From positions 31,538 to 65,882 of the forward strand of contig QAXH01004207.1 in assembly GCA_004335635.1 (NCBI GenBank): DNA of 34,345 nucleotides, in the 5' to 3' direction. The DNA comes from Chloromonas sp. AAM2 (lineage: Eukaryota > Chlorophyta > Chlorophyceae > Chlamydomonadales > Chlamydomonadaceae). How positions within the stretch are numbered: position 1 is the first letter of the stretch; every line of letters starts with the position of its first letter. Made by a program: the position numbers and the translations under genes. A model generated the notes under the pieces. That model had not been told where the DNA came from and ran no database searches. It worked only from the letters and a program-made list of their open reading frames with translations. Positions 1 through 10,900 of the stretch are shown piece by piece.

Positions 1-160
1 GGCTTTGGCTTTGGAAGAGGCCGGGGGAGATAATGCATGCATAGAGTTATGACATGATGGCGGGAGGAGATATTGTAAGCAAAGGGACATTGATTTCATC
101 TAGTATGGATATGATATGGACAGTATACAGACATTCAAGAGGGCCCATAACAGTAATAAA

Positions 161-250
161 AAGAAAGTTTGCCAGTTCTGGGAAAATTCCTGGGAATACC
201 GCCGGGAACCAGTGTCGCAAATTGTCCCAGAAATGGCCAACTTCTTTGTT
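161..250. repeat. Inverted-repeat (MITE-like) copy of a dispersed repeat
   Basis: Two arms of about 28 bp, at 161-188 and 220-250, are imperfect reverse complements around a spacer of about 32 bp. The first arm holds TTTGCCAGTTCTGGGA. The second, read on the minus strand, holds TTGGCCATTTCTGGGACAA. The same motif recurs as single copies at about 1180-1209 and 31118-31149. A small foldback element or the remains of a transposon terminus would explain this; the family is not recognised. Confidence 0.55.
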
Positions 251-530
251 TTCTGCTGAGTGTGTGTGATTCTTGTGACCGTGATAGGTATAGACATGGA
301 CAGATGCCTCTTGACTCATTTAGTTAGTGATATGCCTTGTGGGTAGCAATCATCAGTTGCTCACCTTCGCAACATTGATGACTCGGCAGCCGACCTTGGC
401 TGGGGCCAGTGTCAGCGGTTAGTGATTGGTAATTATTAACCGGGTAAATCAATCCCAAACTCGCTTTCTTTCGTGCTAAGAGCAGAGGTGCGACGATGTG
501 ATTTGAACAGTTTCCTGTGGTTTCCTGTGT

Positions 531-697
531 GTCTGCTGGTCTGTAGGTCCAGTCAGTCTGCTGGTCTGTAGGTCCAGTCAGTCTGCTGGTCTGTAGGTCC
601 AGTCAGTCTGCTGGTCTGTAGGTCCAGTCAGTCTGCTGGTCTGTAGGTCCAGTCAGTCTGCTGGTCTGCCAGTCAGTCTGCTGTTTTGTAGGTCCTG
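531..697. repeat. 25-bp tandem repeat
   Basis: Five identical 25-bp units (each starting GTCTGCTGGTCTGTAGGTCC) run from 531 to 655, followed by a unit shortened by 5 bp (656-675) and a diverged partial unit to 697. The perfect identity of the first five units points to recent expansion or slippage. Confidence 0.9.
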
Positions 698-1179
698 AAG
701 CCTTCAAACAGCTGCTAGTGGACAGGGACACCACAATCTTGGCCAACACAAGTTGTTGCGGATTACGACCTCTCCGAAAGCCAAAGTGTAAACCACGTGA
801 CAGCGATTTCTTAGCGTTGAACACCAGACTGACAAGTGTATGGGCAGATATGAACAAGACTGTATGGGCAGATATGAAGCACCGGCACAGGGATTCTTGC
901 CCTGTAGATTGGCCACTGCTGCGGGGCTTTCTTACCTGTAGATTAGCAACTGCTATGGGGCTTTCTTACCTTCGACACCACTGTAGCGGTACAGAACACA
1001 TCATTAAGCATGTTTCCTTTTCTCAGTTTGCCACCCATGAGTTTGACGACAGGCCTCTAACTCAATCACACATGCTGCTCAACAGCCTTGTTTGTGATGG
1101 AGGCGGTTCTCCACTGGGTCCCTTCAGCACAACAATTGCGTAGCCATCATACCTACACCAGGAGCTTTTGTAACCCCAT

Positions 1180-1209
1180 AAAAAGGTTTGCCAGTTCTGG
1201 GACAATTTT
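1180..1209 (+). repeat. Dispersed repeat, single copy
   Basis: Contains TTTGCCAGTTCTGGGACAA preceded by an A-rich run and followed by TTTTTGA. It is the same core seen at 161-188 and 31118-31149, here without an inverted partner close by. Confidence 0.6.
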
Positions 1210-1556
1210 TGAGAGCTTAAGATTGACATGGTTGAGATGTGCAGACCAGGTGGTGAGTTAGTGGTGTGTGAGACTGCGAAAAGAAACAACACATCCAATG
1301 TGTAGATGTGGTACGCTGCCCAAGTGCAGGAAACTTCTTTTTTTTGCAGTTGCTTAGTAGTGCATTGCCCTGACCAATCGCATTCAGAACCAAACTACGA
1401 CATTGGGCCATGATAGAGACAAGACGGCGGGCTGACTCCCCAACGCTTGTTGATGTCCGTTTCAGTCGTTCCAACCGCTGTTTTCGCCTTTGCCAGCCCT
1501 AGTTGCAACGATTCAACTAGTACACTGGGAGAGCATCCACCATTGTCTGCGCAAGC

Positions 1557-3744
1557 ATGGCAGACGAAGTAGCTGACGACAGCTGCTGCTTTAGATCGCG
1601 CAAACCATGCTGTGCAGAACGTGACGCAGGCTGGCACAGAAGGCGTGCATGCCAGCCAGCAGGCGCCGTTACCGCCGGCGGACACAGATCTTGCATGCAC
1701 TGAGATCTGCCTTATCGACATGCCCGGGCCATGGTTACACAGCCTTTTACTAAGGCTTCGCGCTGAGGCTGCTTGGCCTGATAATTGCTCTGATCTCCTT
1801 GCTATCTTTAGGAGCTGCAGGTACGGTGCTGCCTCGCTGCTCTTTCTTGTATGCATGCATTGGTGCACGCCCAACCACGCTTGACCACCCAACCACGCTT
1901 GACAGCGTGAATGCCAAGGTTGCCAATGTCGCATCGGAAAGCGTTGTACACCAGCTGTGTTTACCATGAGCACATTGCTTGTTCTGCACGTCAATTCTCT
2001 GCTGCACCAGATTTTGAGAGATTTCTGTGTTTGTCTTTCTGTCATTTTGCGATCCACCTTGGTTGCAGGTTCATGAGGAACTTTGTGCTGTCCTGCTTCC
2101 AAGGGATAGTGAGAATCAACTTCCCCTTACACCCAGATGCTGTTGAAGCTGAGTCAGCCAAGCTAGCGCTGTGCTGCAAGTATTCCAGCACTGTCCATGT
2201 GGACTGTTTGGGTGAAGACATCCGATATCAGCCCGTGATTTGGCCCACGTGGGGTCCTGGCAACTGCGAACCTGGTGGCGCACTTCTCATGTCATCCGTC
2301 AAAGGCATGGGCCTTGACCTGGCAGCAGTCACAAGGTTGCATTTGAAAGTGAGTGATTCAACACAGGGCGGGATTGGGGCTTGCCAGGCAAGCCAAGGCT
2401 CCGGAGATGCTAAGGATTCGGAGCTGTCGACTCATGCATATGCAACTGTGCATATCGTGACAGCATTTCCCTGTGTGTGTGCATGTGCTGGGCTGAGCAT
2501 GTGGGTGTGCTTTTATGCTTGACTCAACTCTGACCCTGCTTGACTCAACTCTGGACTTTGACCTTGACTTGGGCGGCACCGTCCTGTTTTGCATTGGGTT
2601 GGTCTGCCTTGCCTGCTTTGTTCCCTGCTTTCGTTTTGCTTTCTTGCTCAGGGTCGGCCAGGGCGGTGCCCATTCCCTTCTTTGTTCTCTGACGGCTCCC
2701 CTGGTGTAAATACATATATACTCAACGTCATGGCTTATGTGCTTGGTGCTTGAGATTTGGTCTTGACGCGTGTGTGTGCCATAGCAATTGCTCATAAGCC
2801 CACGTTGTCTGCAACAAGCTCTTCTTTGGTGCCAATCATGCACCTTCCCTGTGCTCTTGTTGATGCAGCTTCTGGTGTTGGGCACACCAATCCCATCGTG
2901 GCTTGCCAACTGCCCAAACTTGCGCGAGCTACGGCTGTCTTGGTGCCAGCTCAGCCTAGACGACCCCGCGACCTATCCAGCAGTCAGGCAGATTGAGCGG
3001 CTGTCTGTGTGCCTCTATCCATGGTACGCGCCAGAGTCAAGGAACCAGGGCAATGCGGCACGGTGGAAGGATCAGCTGCGCGGCCTTCCCGGCCTCACCC
3101 ATCTCGATCTGATTGAGAAAGACACATCGTCGGCTACCGAGCCAATTGAACGGGGTACCCGTGAGAAAGTGGACGGTCCTGTCGTCACAGAATTTCTTCG
3201 TACAAGCTCGGTGTTGGGTTCGCAACTCACATCGCTCTTTGTAAGCTCCGTGGACTCCTCAGCGCATGTGACTGAGCTGCCGACATGGTTTCCACGCCTG
3301 ACCGAGCTGCGGTTATCGGACGAGATTATAACTGATCAGGGCACATCCGCTATTCTTAGCCTTACAACGCTCACGCGTTTTGAATGCGCCGGTTTTAGAC
3401 TGCAGAACAGCCACAATGGAACGCCCTGCCGCTGGCGCCACCTGGGGCTTGCAGCCTTGGACGTCGATGCGCTCAGCCGCCTGCCACTGGATAGTGTGCG
3501 GTCAATGAGCGCCGTTCCCAATGCAATGCGTTTTGTAGTCAGGCCCAGCGTCGAACTGGCTCGCAGCATCAGTGTAGGGGCGATATTGCGCGCGATTGCA
3601 TTTGACTGGGAATTCGTCAGAAGTGTTGTCCTGAACAACGGAGAGAGGCACGCCGACAGCGCTTGTGTGGCCGCGATTATGCCCTTCGTAAATACCAGGA
3701 AATCCTTTAGCCCGGATTTAGCACGCCAGGCTCGTAACGTCTGA
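1557..3744 (+). CDS. F-box-like / leucine-rich-repeat protein
   Basis: Three exons fit by phase: from an uncertain start to 1820, 2069-2348, and 2869-3744 (TGA). Donor GTACGG at 1821 leaves AG, which joins the G at 2069 to give Arg; donor GTGAGT at 2349 joins CTTCTG at 2869 in phase 0. The N-terminal segment LIDMPGPWLHSLLLRL, followed after a spacer by DLLAIFRSCRFMRNFVLS across the first junction, has the shape of an F-box. The third exon has leucine-rich-repeat units such as IPSWLANCPNLRELRLSW and FPRLTELRLSDEIITD. F-box/LRR proteins usually bind SKP1 in SCF ubiquitin ligases and use the repeats to pick substrates; the target is unknown. The start is unresolved: ATG 1557 (MADEVADD) is in another frame from the exon, whose frame opens after a TAG at 1570-1572. 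The first in-frame ATG is 1720, inside the F-box-like segment. A missing upstream exon or a small indel near 1580 would explain it. No TGTAA was seen within 1 kb downstream. Confidence 0.7.
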
Positions 3745-4817
3745 GCCGCCATTGCTCGGAACCCAGCGAGCTGCATCAAGCAATCCACACTCATCTAGAG
3801 ATGAAATCTAGATGTCTGCTGACTCCGTCCCGATATGATCAATTTGATGGGTAGACGGACCAAAGCCACTGTCACTGCTTAGCAGGCGCCGTGATCAGCT
3901 GCCATTGCACCTCCAATGCTGATGGCAAGCCACATCCATTTGCTGATCATTGTTAACGGATAAACATTCTCCCCTGATTCCAGCCTGAAATATGTGGGAA
4001 ATAGAGGGTTGCCTCCCGTGGCTGTTGTTTAAGATCACAAACTTGGACGTTCCGGTGGTGGCTGTCCGAGTTCTTTGGATGGAGCCACTGTAGTACGTCT
4101 CCATCTCCAGAGAGATTAATATAACCAGTTAAGGCTAGAAGGGTTAAGGGTAGAACCTTAAACCTTCGCAGACCTTCCCCACACTGGTTAACGGATGTAC
4201 AGCCCTACATGCTTCGTTACGGGCTGCGCAGTTTGCGTTATTTCCTCTTCTTACAAGGCGGTAGTGCACACCATGCAGCGTGTCCACGCAAGTGGACCAA
4301 TCATATACTGCTTATTATTGATTACTGAGCGCTGTTCAGCTGCTGTCTGTTCGCAAATGGACCGATCTTATACTGCAGAAAATCAGACTTCTGCGGCAAA
4401 CACTGCATCCACTTAGTATAGGGGAGTTGAAGCCGGTCAGCAAGTGGTAGTGAGTCCCTTGTGGCTATCACCCCATAGAGCACCTACCTACGCGTCCCAT
4501 TAGCAAAGACAATGAAATCAGCTCTGACAATGGCAGCGAGTCCCAGTCATGCAAGCGGCATGAAAACCGATGTTTGTCATGTGACGTTACTTCGTGACCC
4601 ATCGAAGGGCATGCCGCACTCAAGCGATCACCCGAAGACGAAAATGTTACACGTCGCAAGTCGTACTGATGACTGGGCCATTGTACAGTAGCACCAGCTT
4701 GTATGTGTCCAACTGCTACGCACATGTCGCTATCTCAGAGATCACTTCCCTTATGTTAGTATGACCGCAGCCGCAGTGTGGAAACCAATCTTACTACTGG
4801 CTAATCGCGCAATTTGA
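3745..4817. other. Convergent intergenic region, no gene seen
   Basis: Lies between the stop of the F-box/LRR gene (+) and the presumed poly(A) signal of the coiled-coil gene (-). The open frames are short and lack splice or family support. No large repeat was seen. The plus-strand TGTAA at about 4877 falls in the 3' end of the opposite gene. Confidence 0.5.
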
Positions 4818-4822
4818 TTACA
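4818..4822 (-). terminator. TGTAA poly(A) signal of the TACC-like gene
   Basis: Minus-strand TGTAA about 155 nt after the TAG at 4979-4977. TGTAA is the common chlorophyte polyadenylation pentamer; its distance from the stop is ordinary for a 3' UTR. A pentamer alone is weak evidence. Confidence 0.45.
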
Positions 4823-4976
4823 TGCCGCATTGCAGATCACGCCTACATGCTGGTAAAGATACTAACCGTCTTTTGCCTGTAACCTGCTACTATAGTCTAA
4901 GTGCCTTCAACACGGCCTTGGCCAGTGCTGCTGGCTTGCGCCTTGTCCTTCAGTTCCTTGCGTCATAATCAGCCAT

Positions 4977-7900
4977 CTAGGCATTTGAGCGTTCTAGCTG
5001 TCCCATCAGATCGTCTGCAATGCGCATGAGCTCGCCGTGCTCCGTTTGCAGCTTGGTCATCTCAGCCGTATGCTGCGGGACATCAGGGCAGAAAACGCCG
5101 GGTCAGCAAGACAAGGGTGCAGATAGATCGACACACATTTCACAGCCAACACACAGCCCCCAGTGCAACATGAAGTGTCCAGTATGCAGCACCAGGAAAC
5201 AGGGGGAGACAGGAGGCTGGTTGTCAACAACGAGGGCAGGATTGGACTGACTGCAGCTTGGTCATTTTTAGCTGCACAATGCTGACCATATTGCACCGCA
5301 ATGCAACTGCATTCCAGTGAAGTTCATCTGCATGCTGTGATCATCAAGCACGGCCTTTGAGTGAGGCAAGTTTCATACGTGGTGTTGTCAAGCATTCGTC
5401 CACCCCACATGCCAATAAATCTGCTGCTGCTGTCACACATGTCTACCTTTGTTTGCATGGCCGCTGCTGCCCCCTGTGCCTCGCTGAGCTGCCTCTTCAG
5501 CACCTCCCTGTCCGCCTTGTACGTGTTGAGAGACGTGGTCAGTGCTGTCAGCTTCTTGTGGACATCAGCAGCCTGCAGGGCAGAGGGGACGTGCACAAAG
5601 GGAAGCATCAGAGGCAAAACACAGCAGGCAACACAATGCAAGCTATGCAGGAGATCAGACCGTGCCCACCCTCCAACGTCACAGCAGCTGGGCATCGAGT
5701 CATGTGCGATCTCATGGCTTCAATGATATCTCATAGGGTACGCAAGGGTTGACTGACCCGAATCTGGGTGGTATCGAAGTGAGTGTTGCTGTGTGACGAG
5801 CTTTGAGGACGACGGCTTTCCGGACGCAAGCGAAACATAATGGATAGAAGAGTGCAGGACAGAGCCGCTTGCAATTACCATGATCTGTCATGATGATCAC
5901 AAGCAATTCACGTGCTCTCCTCATGACCATCCTCCACCGCCTTCGTGCCCCCGTCGACTGAGAGGTCAACCTCGTTCTTGCCTCTTACGTGCACGCCAGC
6001 ACCTGGTCTGCCGGCTACATTCATAAACCTGCAACATGTAAGCCAATGCAAACCGACCCTAGCCCACCCTAACCGACTCACGTCACGTTTCCTGTTGAGT
6101 TGCTCCGCGATGAGCTCGTCAGCGCTGCGCTTGAGGCTGCCCTGCGCCTCGTCGCGAGCCTGCCGCAGCCGTGCAACGTCCTTGGCGGCAGTGGACAGCT
6201 GCACGGCAACACAACAGGCGATCTGGTGTATTTTTCGAACTTTTGCTAAACTTCATCATTCTAAACTTGCTACACCATGCATCATCATTGAAAGATTCGA
6301 CCAGAACACCAGGGGGCGAGGCTCCTTGGGGCTGCAAATCAGCCGCCAAGCATAACCCAGCCTCAATCCATTCGTCTGGCAGACATTGGTAGACGTCAGG
6401 GAAAACTTGCACTCATACCCCACCGACCCACATCACATACCTGGTGCTGCAGCATGTGGTTTTCTGCCTGCAGCGCGCCCAGTGCCCGCTGACTTTCGCC
6501 GTGCTGCGCCTTGAGCTCCGCCTTTATTTCAACAACCTGTGGGGCCACCAAACGATAGCAACCACTTACTTCTCTAATCGAACTATACTGCATCACGTGA
6601 AAGATTTGCATTCACCAGTTTCCGGTACAAATGTGCACTTGTCGCCCGCTTGTCGCTCTGAGTTTGTGTGCTTCTTAGCCATTTGCGGTTCCGTACTCAC
6701 TCCCTCATTTCCCCTCCTTCCCCCTCACCTCCTTCCCTGCCGCAGCCATTGCTTCGTTGCTCGTGGCCAACTGCGCGTCTTTGGCTTGCACGTCGGCTAT
6801 GAGCTTGCGTATGGAGGCCTGGGCCTGCTCCATGCCTGCCACCTTGCTCTGAACCTCGGCCTGGAGGGAAAGAAGCTGCGAGCAAGCAAAACAGGGCATT
6901 TATTCAAACTTAGAAACAGTGTTGTTCCAACTCAGGAATCAAAGCGACACACGAGATGGAAACACACATGCACACACAGACTTGTGAAGAAGCCGAAACT
7001 GGGCAGTAGAGTTGTCACACGTTCTAAAACCTTACAAAGAAGTTGACAGACCAGACCTGTCCGCTTGTGTGCATGACATCACACCAGGCGTGCATTCACC
7101 TCTGGCGCAAACTATGGGCCCCTACCGATTGCTGCAGGGATGCTACTTGGTGGTTTGCCGCCTGCAGCTGCTCCTCGGCACACAGCCGCGCCTCACGCTC
7201 CATGTCACCCGCACCGGGCTGCATTCAAGTGTGTGTGTGTGTGTGTGTGTGTGCGAAAGCCATAAATGAATCACGCATGTGGTATGGAATCACACACGCG
7301 TAATGTAATGTAATGTAATGTAATGTAATGTAATGTAATGTAATGTAATGTAATGTAATGTAATGAAACACGTGGCAAAACCCCACACATTTGACACGAC
7401 ATATGGTCAGGCATATGCACGCATACAGGTAACACCGTCTCTGTTCATGCATATCAGCACAGGTATGGATCTTGCTTGCAGATAGGCCCTGAGTGAGAAG
7501 CAGCGCCCAGCTGCTGCGATGTGAAGAGGCCCAATCTGAAGTGACCCACTTGAAAAACCGTCAGATGTTGCGCCAGAGTTGAGACAACAGAACATTGTAA
7601 GACTCTATGCCTTGCCAATCACTGTGGCCGATTCATCAACAACACAACCCACCTGCTGCATCATGTCTCCAAAGCTCATGGTCTGGATTTGGTCCTTGAG
7701 TTGCTCGACCTGCTGCTCCGCCATGACCGCCCGCTGTTCAGCGGCCACAAGCTTCTCCATCAGAATGGAGTTTTGCGCCTCGAGAAATCCCGCGGCAGCA
7801 GGTGACAGACCGTGCGCCAGTGCGCCCACGCCTGGTACACCACCTGTGCATGTGTGTAAGGCGACGACCCTTACTTGGGGGCAGCGACCCTTACTTGGGA

Positions 7901-10900
7901 GGCATAAAACTCGTCAGGAAATAACTGAGTTAGGATTCAAGACCGAAAAACTACTAGTGGCTGGTCACACTAGTAAACTGCATTGCTAACAGCGCTGAAG
8001 GTGAGAGCTCATACTGTTGAAGCGTGGGACGCATGTGAACTGTCCAGAGAGGACTGTTCGGCGGGGCAAGAGAGGAAGCAACAACAGCTAGCACAACTGC
8101 TCGCTTGACGACTGCATGAGCGACAAGAAAACCCAGAACGCATGACTGTACCGCACCTGTGACTGGTGTCATTGAAAAGCTGCCTCCGTTGCCCATTCCA
8201 GTTGCCGATGCTGGCGCGCCACCATGACCGTAGTTGCTGTTGATGCTGCCAAAGCCGCCGAAGCCGGTGCCGGCGCTGGGTAGGCCTGGGGTGATGCCGC
8301 CGGGGCCGGAGGAATTGCGGCGTGTGCGGGTACGAAGCGACAGGTCGCCCTGAGTCGCTTGACCCCACATGTCTGTAAGCATGGCACAGCCAATTTCCTG
8401 GTAAAGCTATATGAGGATTCAAAGCATCAGCGCCAGGAATTGAGTAAGCATCGCAAGGTCATCCACCGGCATGCAGAAGCACGATCGCAAGGGAGCGAGC
8501 ACCATCGCAAGGCACAAGCTCCCGCTGCAATACGCGCCTTCAAATCGTAGACTTCCAAGTTTCGCAAGGCGACCATTCTAGCTATGTCACCGTATCAAGC
8601 TTCTGAGACTCGCCTTTTAATCAAAACTAGGTTTGACGCCGCCAAATCCGACGTACGCTGCATACCCATGACCTGTGGCCTTACCAGTCGGTGTGAGGGG
8701 GCTGTGCAGCATTGCGCCTGGCCCCCTGGTGCCCAGGGCCTGCGCCATGCGCTGCGCCTCCTCCACGATGTTTGTGGTGTCCATGTTGTCCAGGTCAGGG
8801 AAGGGGGAGTTGTCCATCAGAGGCGCGTTCAACTGCACAGGCACAATAGGCACCACATTATCATTACATTATTGTCCAGGTTATGCCTGACATTACCACA
8901 CAGATACAGAGCAAGAGCTGTGACAGACAAAACACAATACTGAACGACAAAGGAAAAGACTGGTGTCGGAACAACGACCAGATTGTGTCTGGCATCACCA
9001 TGTAAACAGCCGTCGTCTGAGCAAATACAATAAACAGGCAGAGCACAAGATTGAAGAAAAAAAGTTCCCAAGTTACCCTCGTGTTATCTCATTCATGCCA
9101 CGGCTGTTCGGACAAGGATGCTGGCTGATGCATAGCGGTGACCTTTCCCGCTGCTTGGTCGGTACTCACTGCAAAGTCCATGGGTAGCTGCTGCATCTTG
9201 GCCAGGGGCGTGGCCCAGGAAGCAGGCATAGGTGGTGGACCCGCAGCAGGCGCGGCCACACCTGCGCGTACTGCCCCTGTTGCCGCCACACCACGTGCCC
9301 CGGGCCGCGCCTTGGCATCTCCTGCCGCAGCCGCTGCGTGGTGTGAAGCACTAGCTGTAGCATGGCCATGCCGTCCGGTGGCCGGGGTGACAGCTGATGC
9401 GGCATGCTGGCCAATTTTGGATGCGGGGGTTGTGGCAATGGTTGTGTGGGTGGTGCGGCCACCCGGCAGGCGATTGGTGGAAGCGGGTGGGTGGGGTGTA
9501 TGTGAGGTGCCTTTGGCTGCTGTGTGGGCGGTGGCAGTGGGCCCGCCGATGCGCCTGTTGGTCGTAGCAGGTGTCTTCAGGGCACTCTGCACACGGCAGG
9601 CACTATGACGAGTGGCATGTGTATACATGTATTACATGTACCTGCTTACATCAGGGAAGTCGTCACAGGACAAAGAACAGCGTGGGTGTATGTCGACATG
9701 CTAAACTTCTGCCCTGGATAGTAGGTGGCACACAATGAGCGACGCTGAGAAGCGGATGGGTACGGCGAATGGAGATGGCAAGCCAACGCCTGAACCTGAC
9801 CTGCATGCACGCACCTTCTGCCCCACCAGAGAAACGCCTGCTGTGTCCGCGGCAGCCTTGCCTCCCTGTGGTGCCGACGCGCCGAGCACCAGCGTAGGGG
9901 TGCCTGGCGTGCCTGGTGCAGTCGCAGCTGCAGCTGCGCTGGCCGCAGCCAGCTGAGACGCCGCCATCAGATGCGCCACTGGATCCGGCAGATTGGCAGG
10001 CAACCCGTCCATTTGAACGCCATTCAAACCGCTAGCAACGCCGGCGCGAGCATTTCCGCGCAACCCTGATCTAACTGACATGGAGGCTACGGACTGCCCT
10101 GGCCTAGATCCCGGTGTATCTACGGTTTCTGGGTCAGCGGTGAAAGTCTCATCCTCGCGTAGCGTGCCTAGGGTCAGCATGGATGCCATGAGCTCCGCGG
10201 GTCGAGGTGCTGATGCTGAACCTGTAGCGCCCGTGGCGGCAGTGCTGTTGCCAGATGTTGTGGAAGCACGACCAAAGGGTTCGACGCTGGCTAGCGACTG
10301 GCGTTCCAAGGAGACAGAGTCGTTGACGGCGAAAGACCCACGTACAAAGAGGGGAATGGAGTCCCGCATGACCTGCAAAGGAACGGCGAGATGGGCACAC
10401 ACAATGGGCCCGTGATTTGATGTAGAGCAGCGTGCACTCGTGCATCCATAACGGTGCCGATACGTCCAGGTTCAGGTCCATTCCCTGCGTATGCACCAGC
10501 AACCTCCAGCAAACCAGCAGCCCAGTCAACAATATCACTGTACTGAATCCCTTGCAACACCCCTGCCTTTAATTACTGCCTTTGAACATTAGTGCAACCA
10601 TGTCATGAAAGGCCATCTTCCAAGCCGCTTAGGGCGAGCCAGCTGCCTCGCAAGATGTCTCACAAACACACGTGGATGCCCTAGCGCACCTGGATTGAGG
10701 GTACACGTGGCGAGGCATTGCAGCTGGCCATAGGTGAAGGTGTGGTTTCCAGGGGCGGCATCAGATCTAACAGGCCGTCCAGTGCTGCGGGCGGCACCGT
10801 GTCCTGTGACAAGGCAGGAAAAGGGCAAGGATTCTGAGTCCAGAAGCAATGGCACCAATTGAGTCAAGCGGCAAAAAGCAATGGCCCCAAGCAAATATAC

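Larger units (their letters stand above)
251..1556. other. Intergenic stretch with local duplications
   Basis: No convincing gene. It contains the 25-bp tandem array at 531-697, a duplicated segment TGTATGGGCAGATATGAA at about 838-877, and a duplicated block of about 33 bp at about 900-970 that includes GGGGCTTTCTTACC. The open frames here run through these repeats and have no splice or homology support. Confidence 0.5.

Noticed and set aside
9138..9608. 156-codon plus-strand open frame, Ala/Val-rich
   Set aside because: Exact shadow of the minus-strand exon 9586-9170, which has fitting splice sites and phase.
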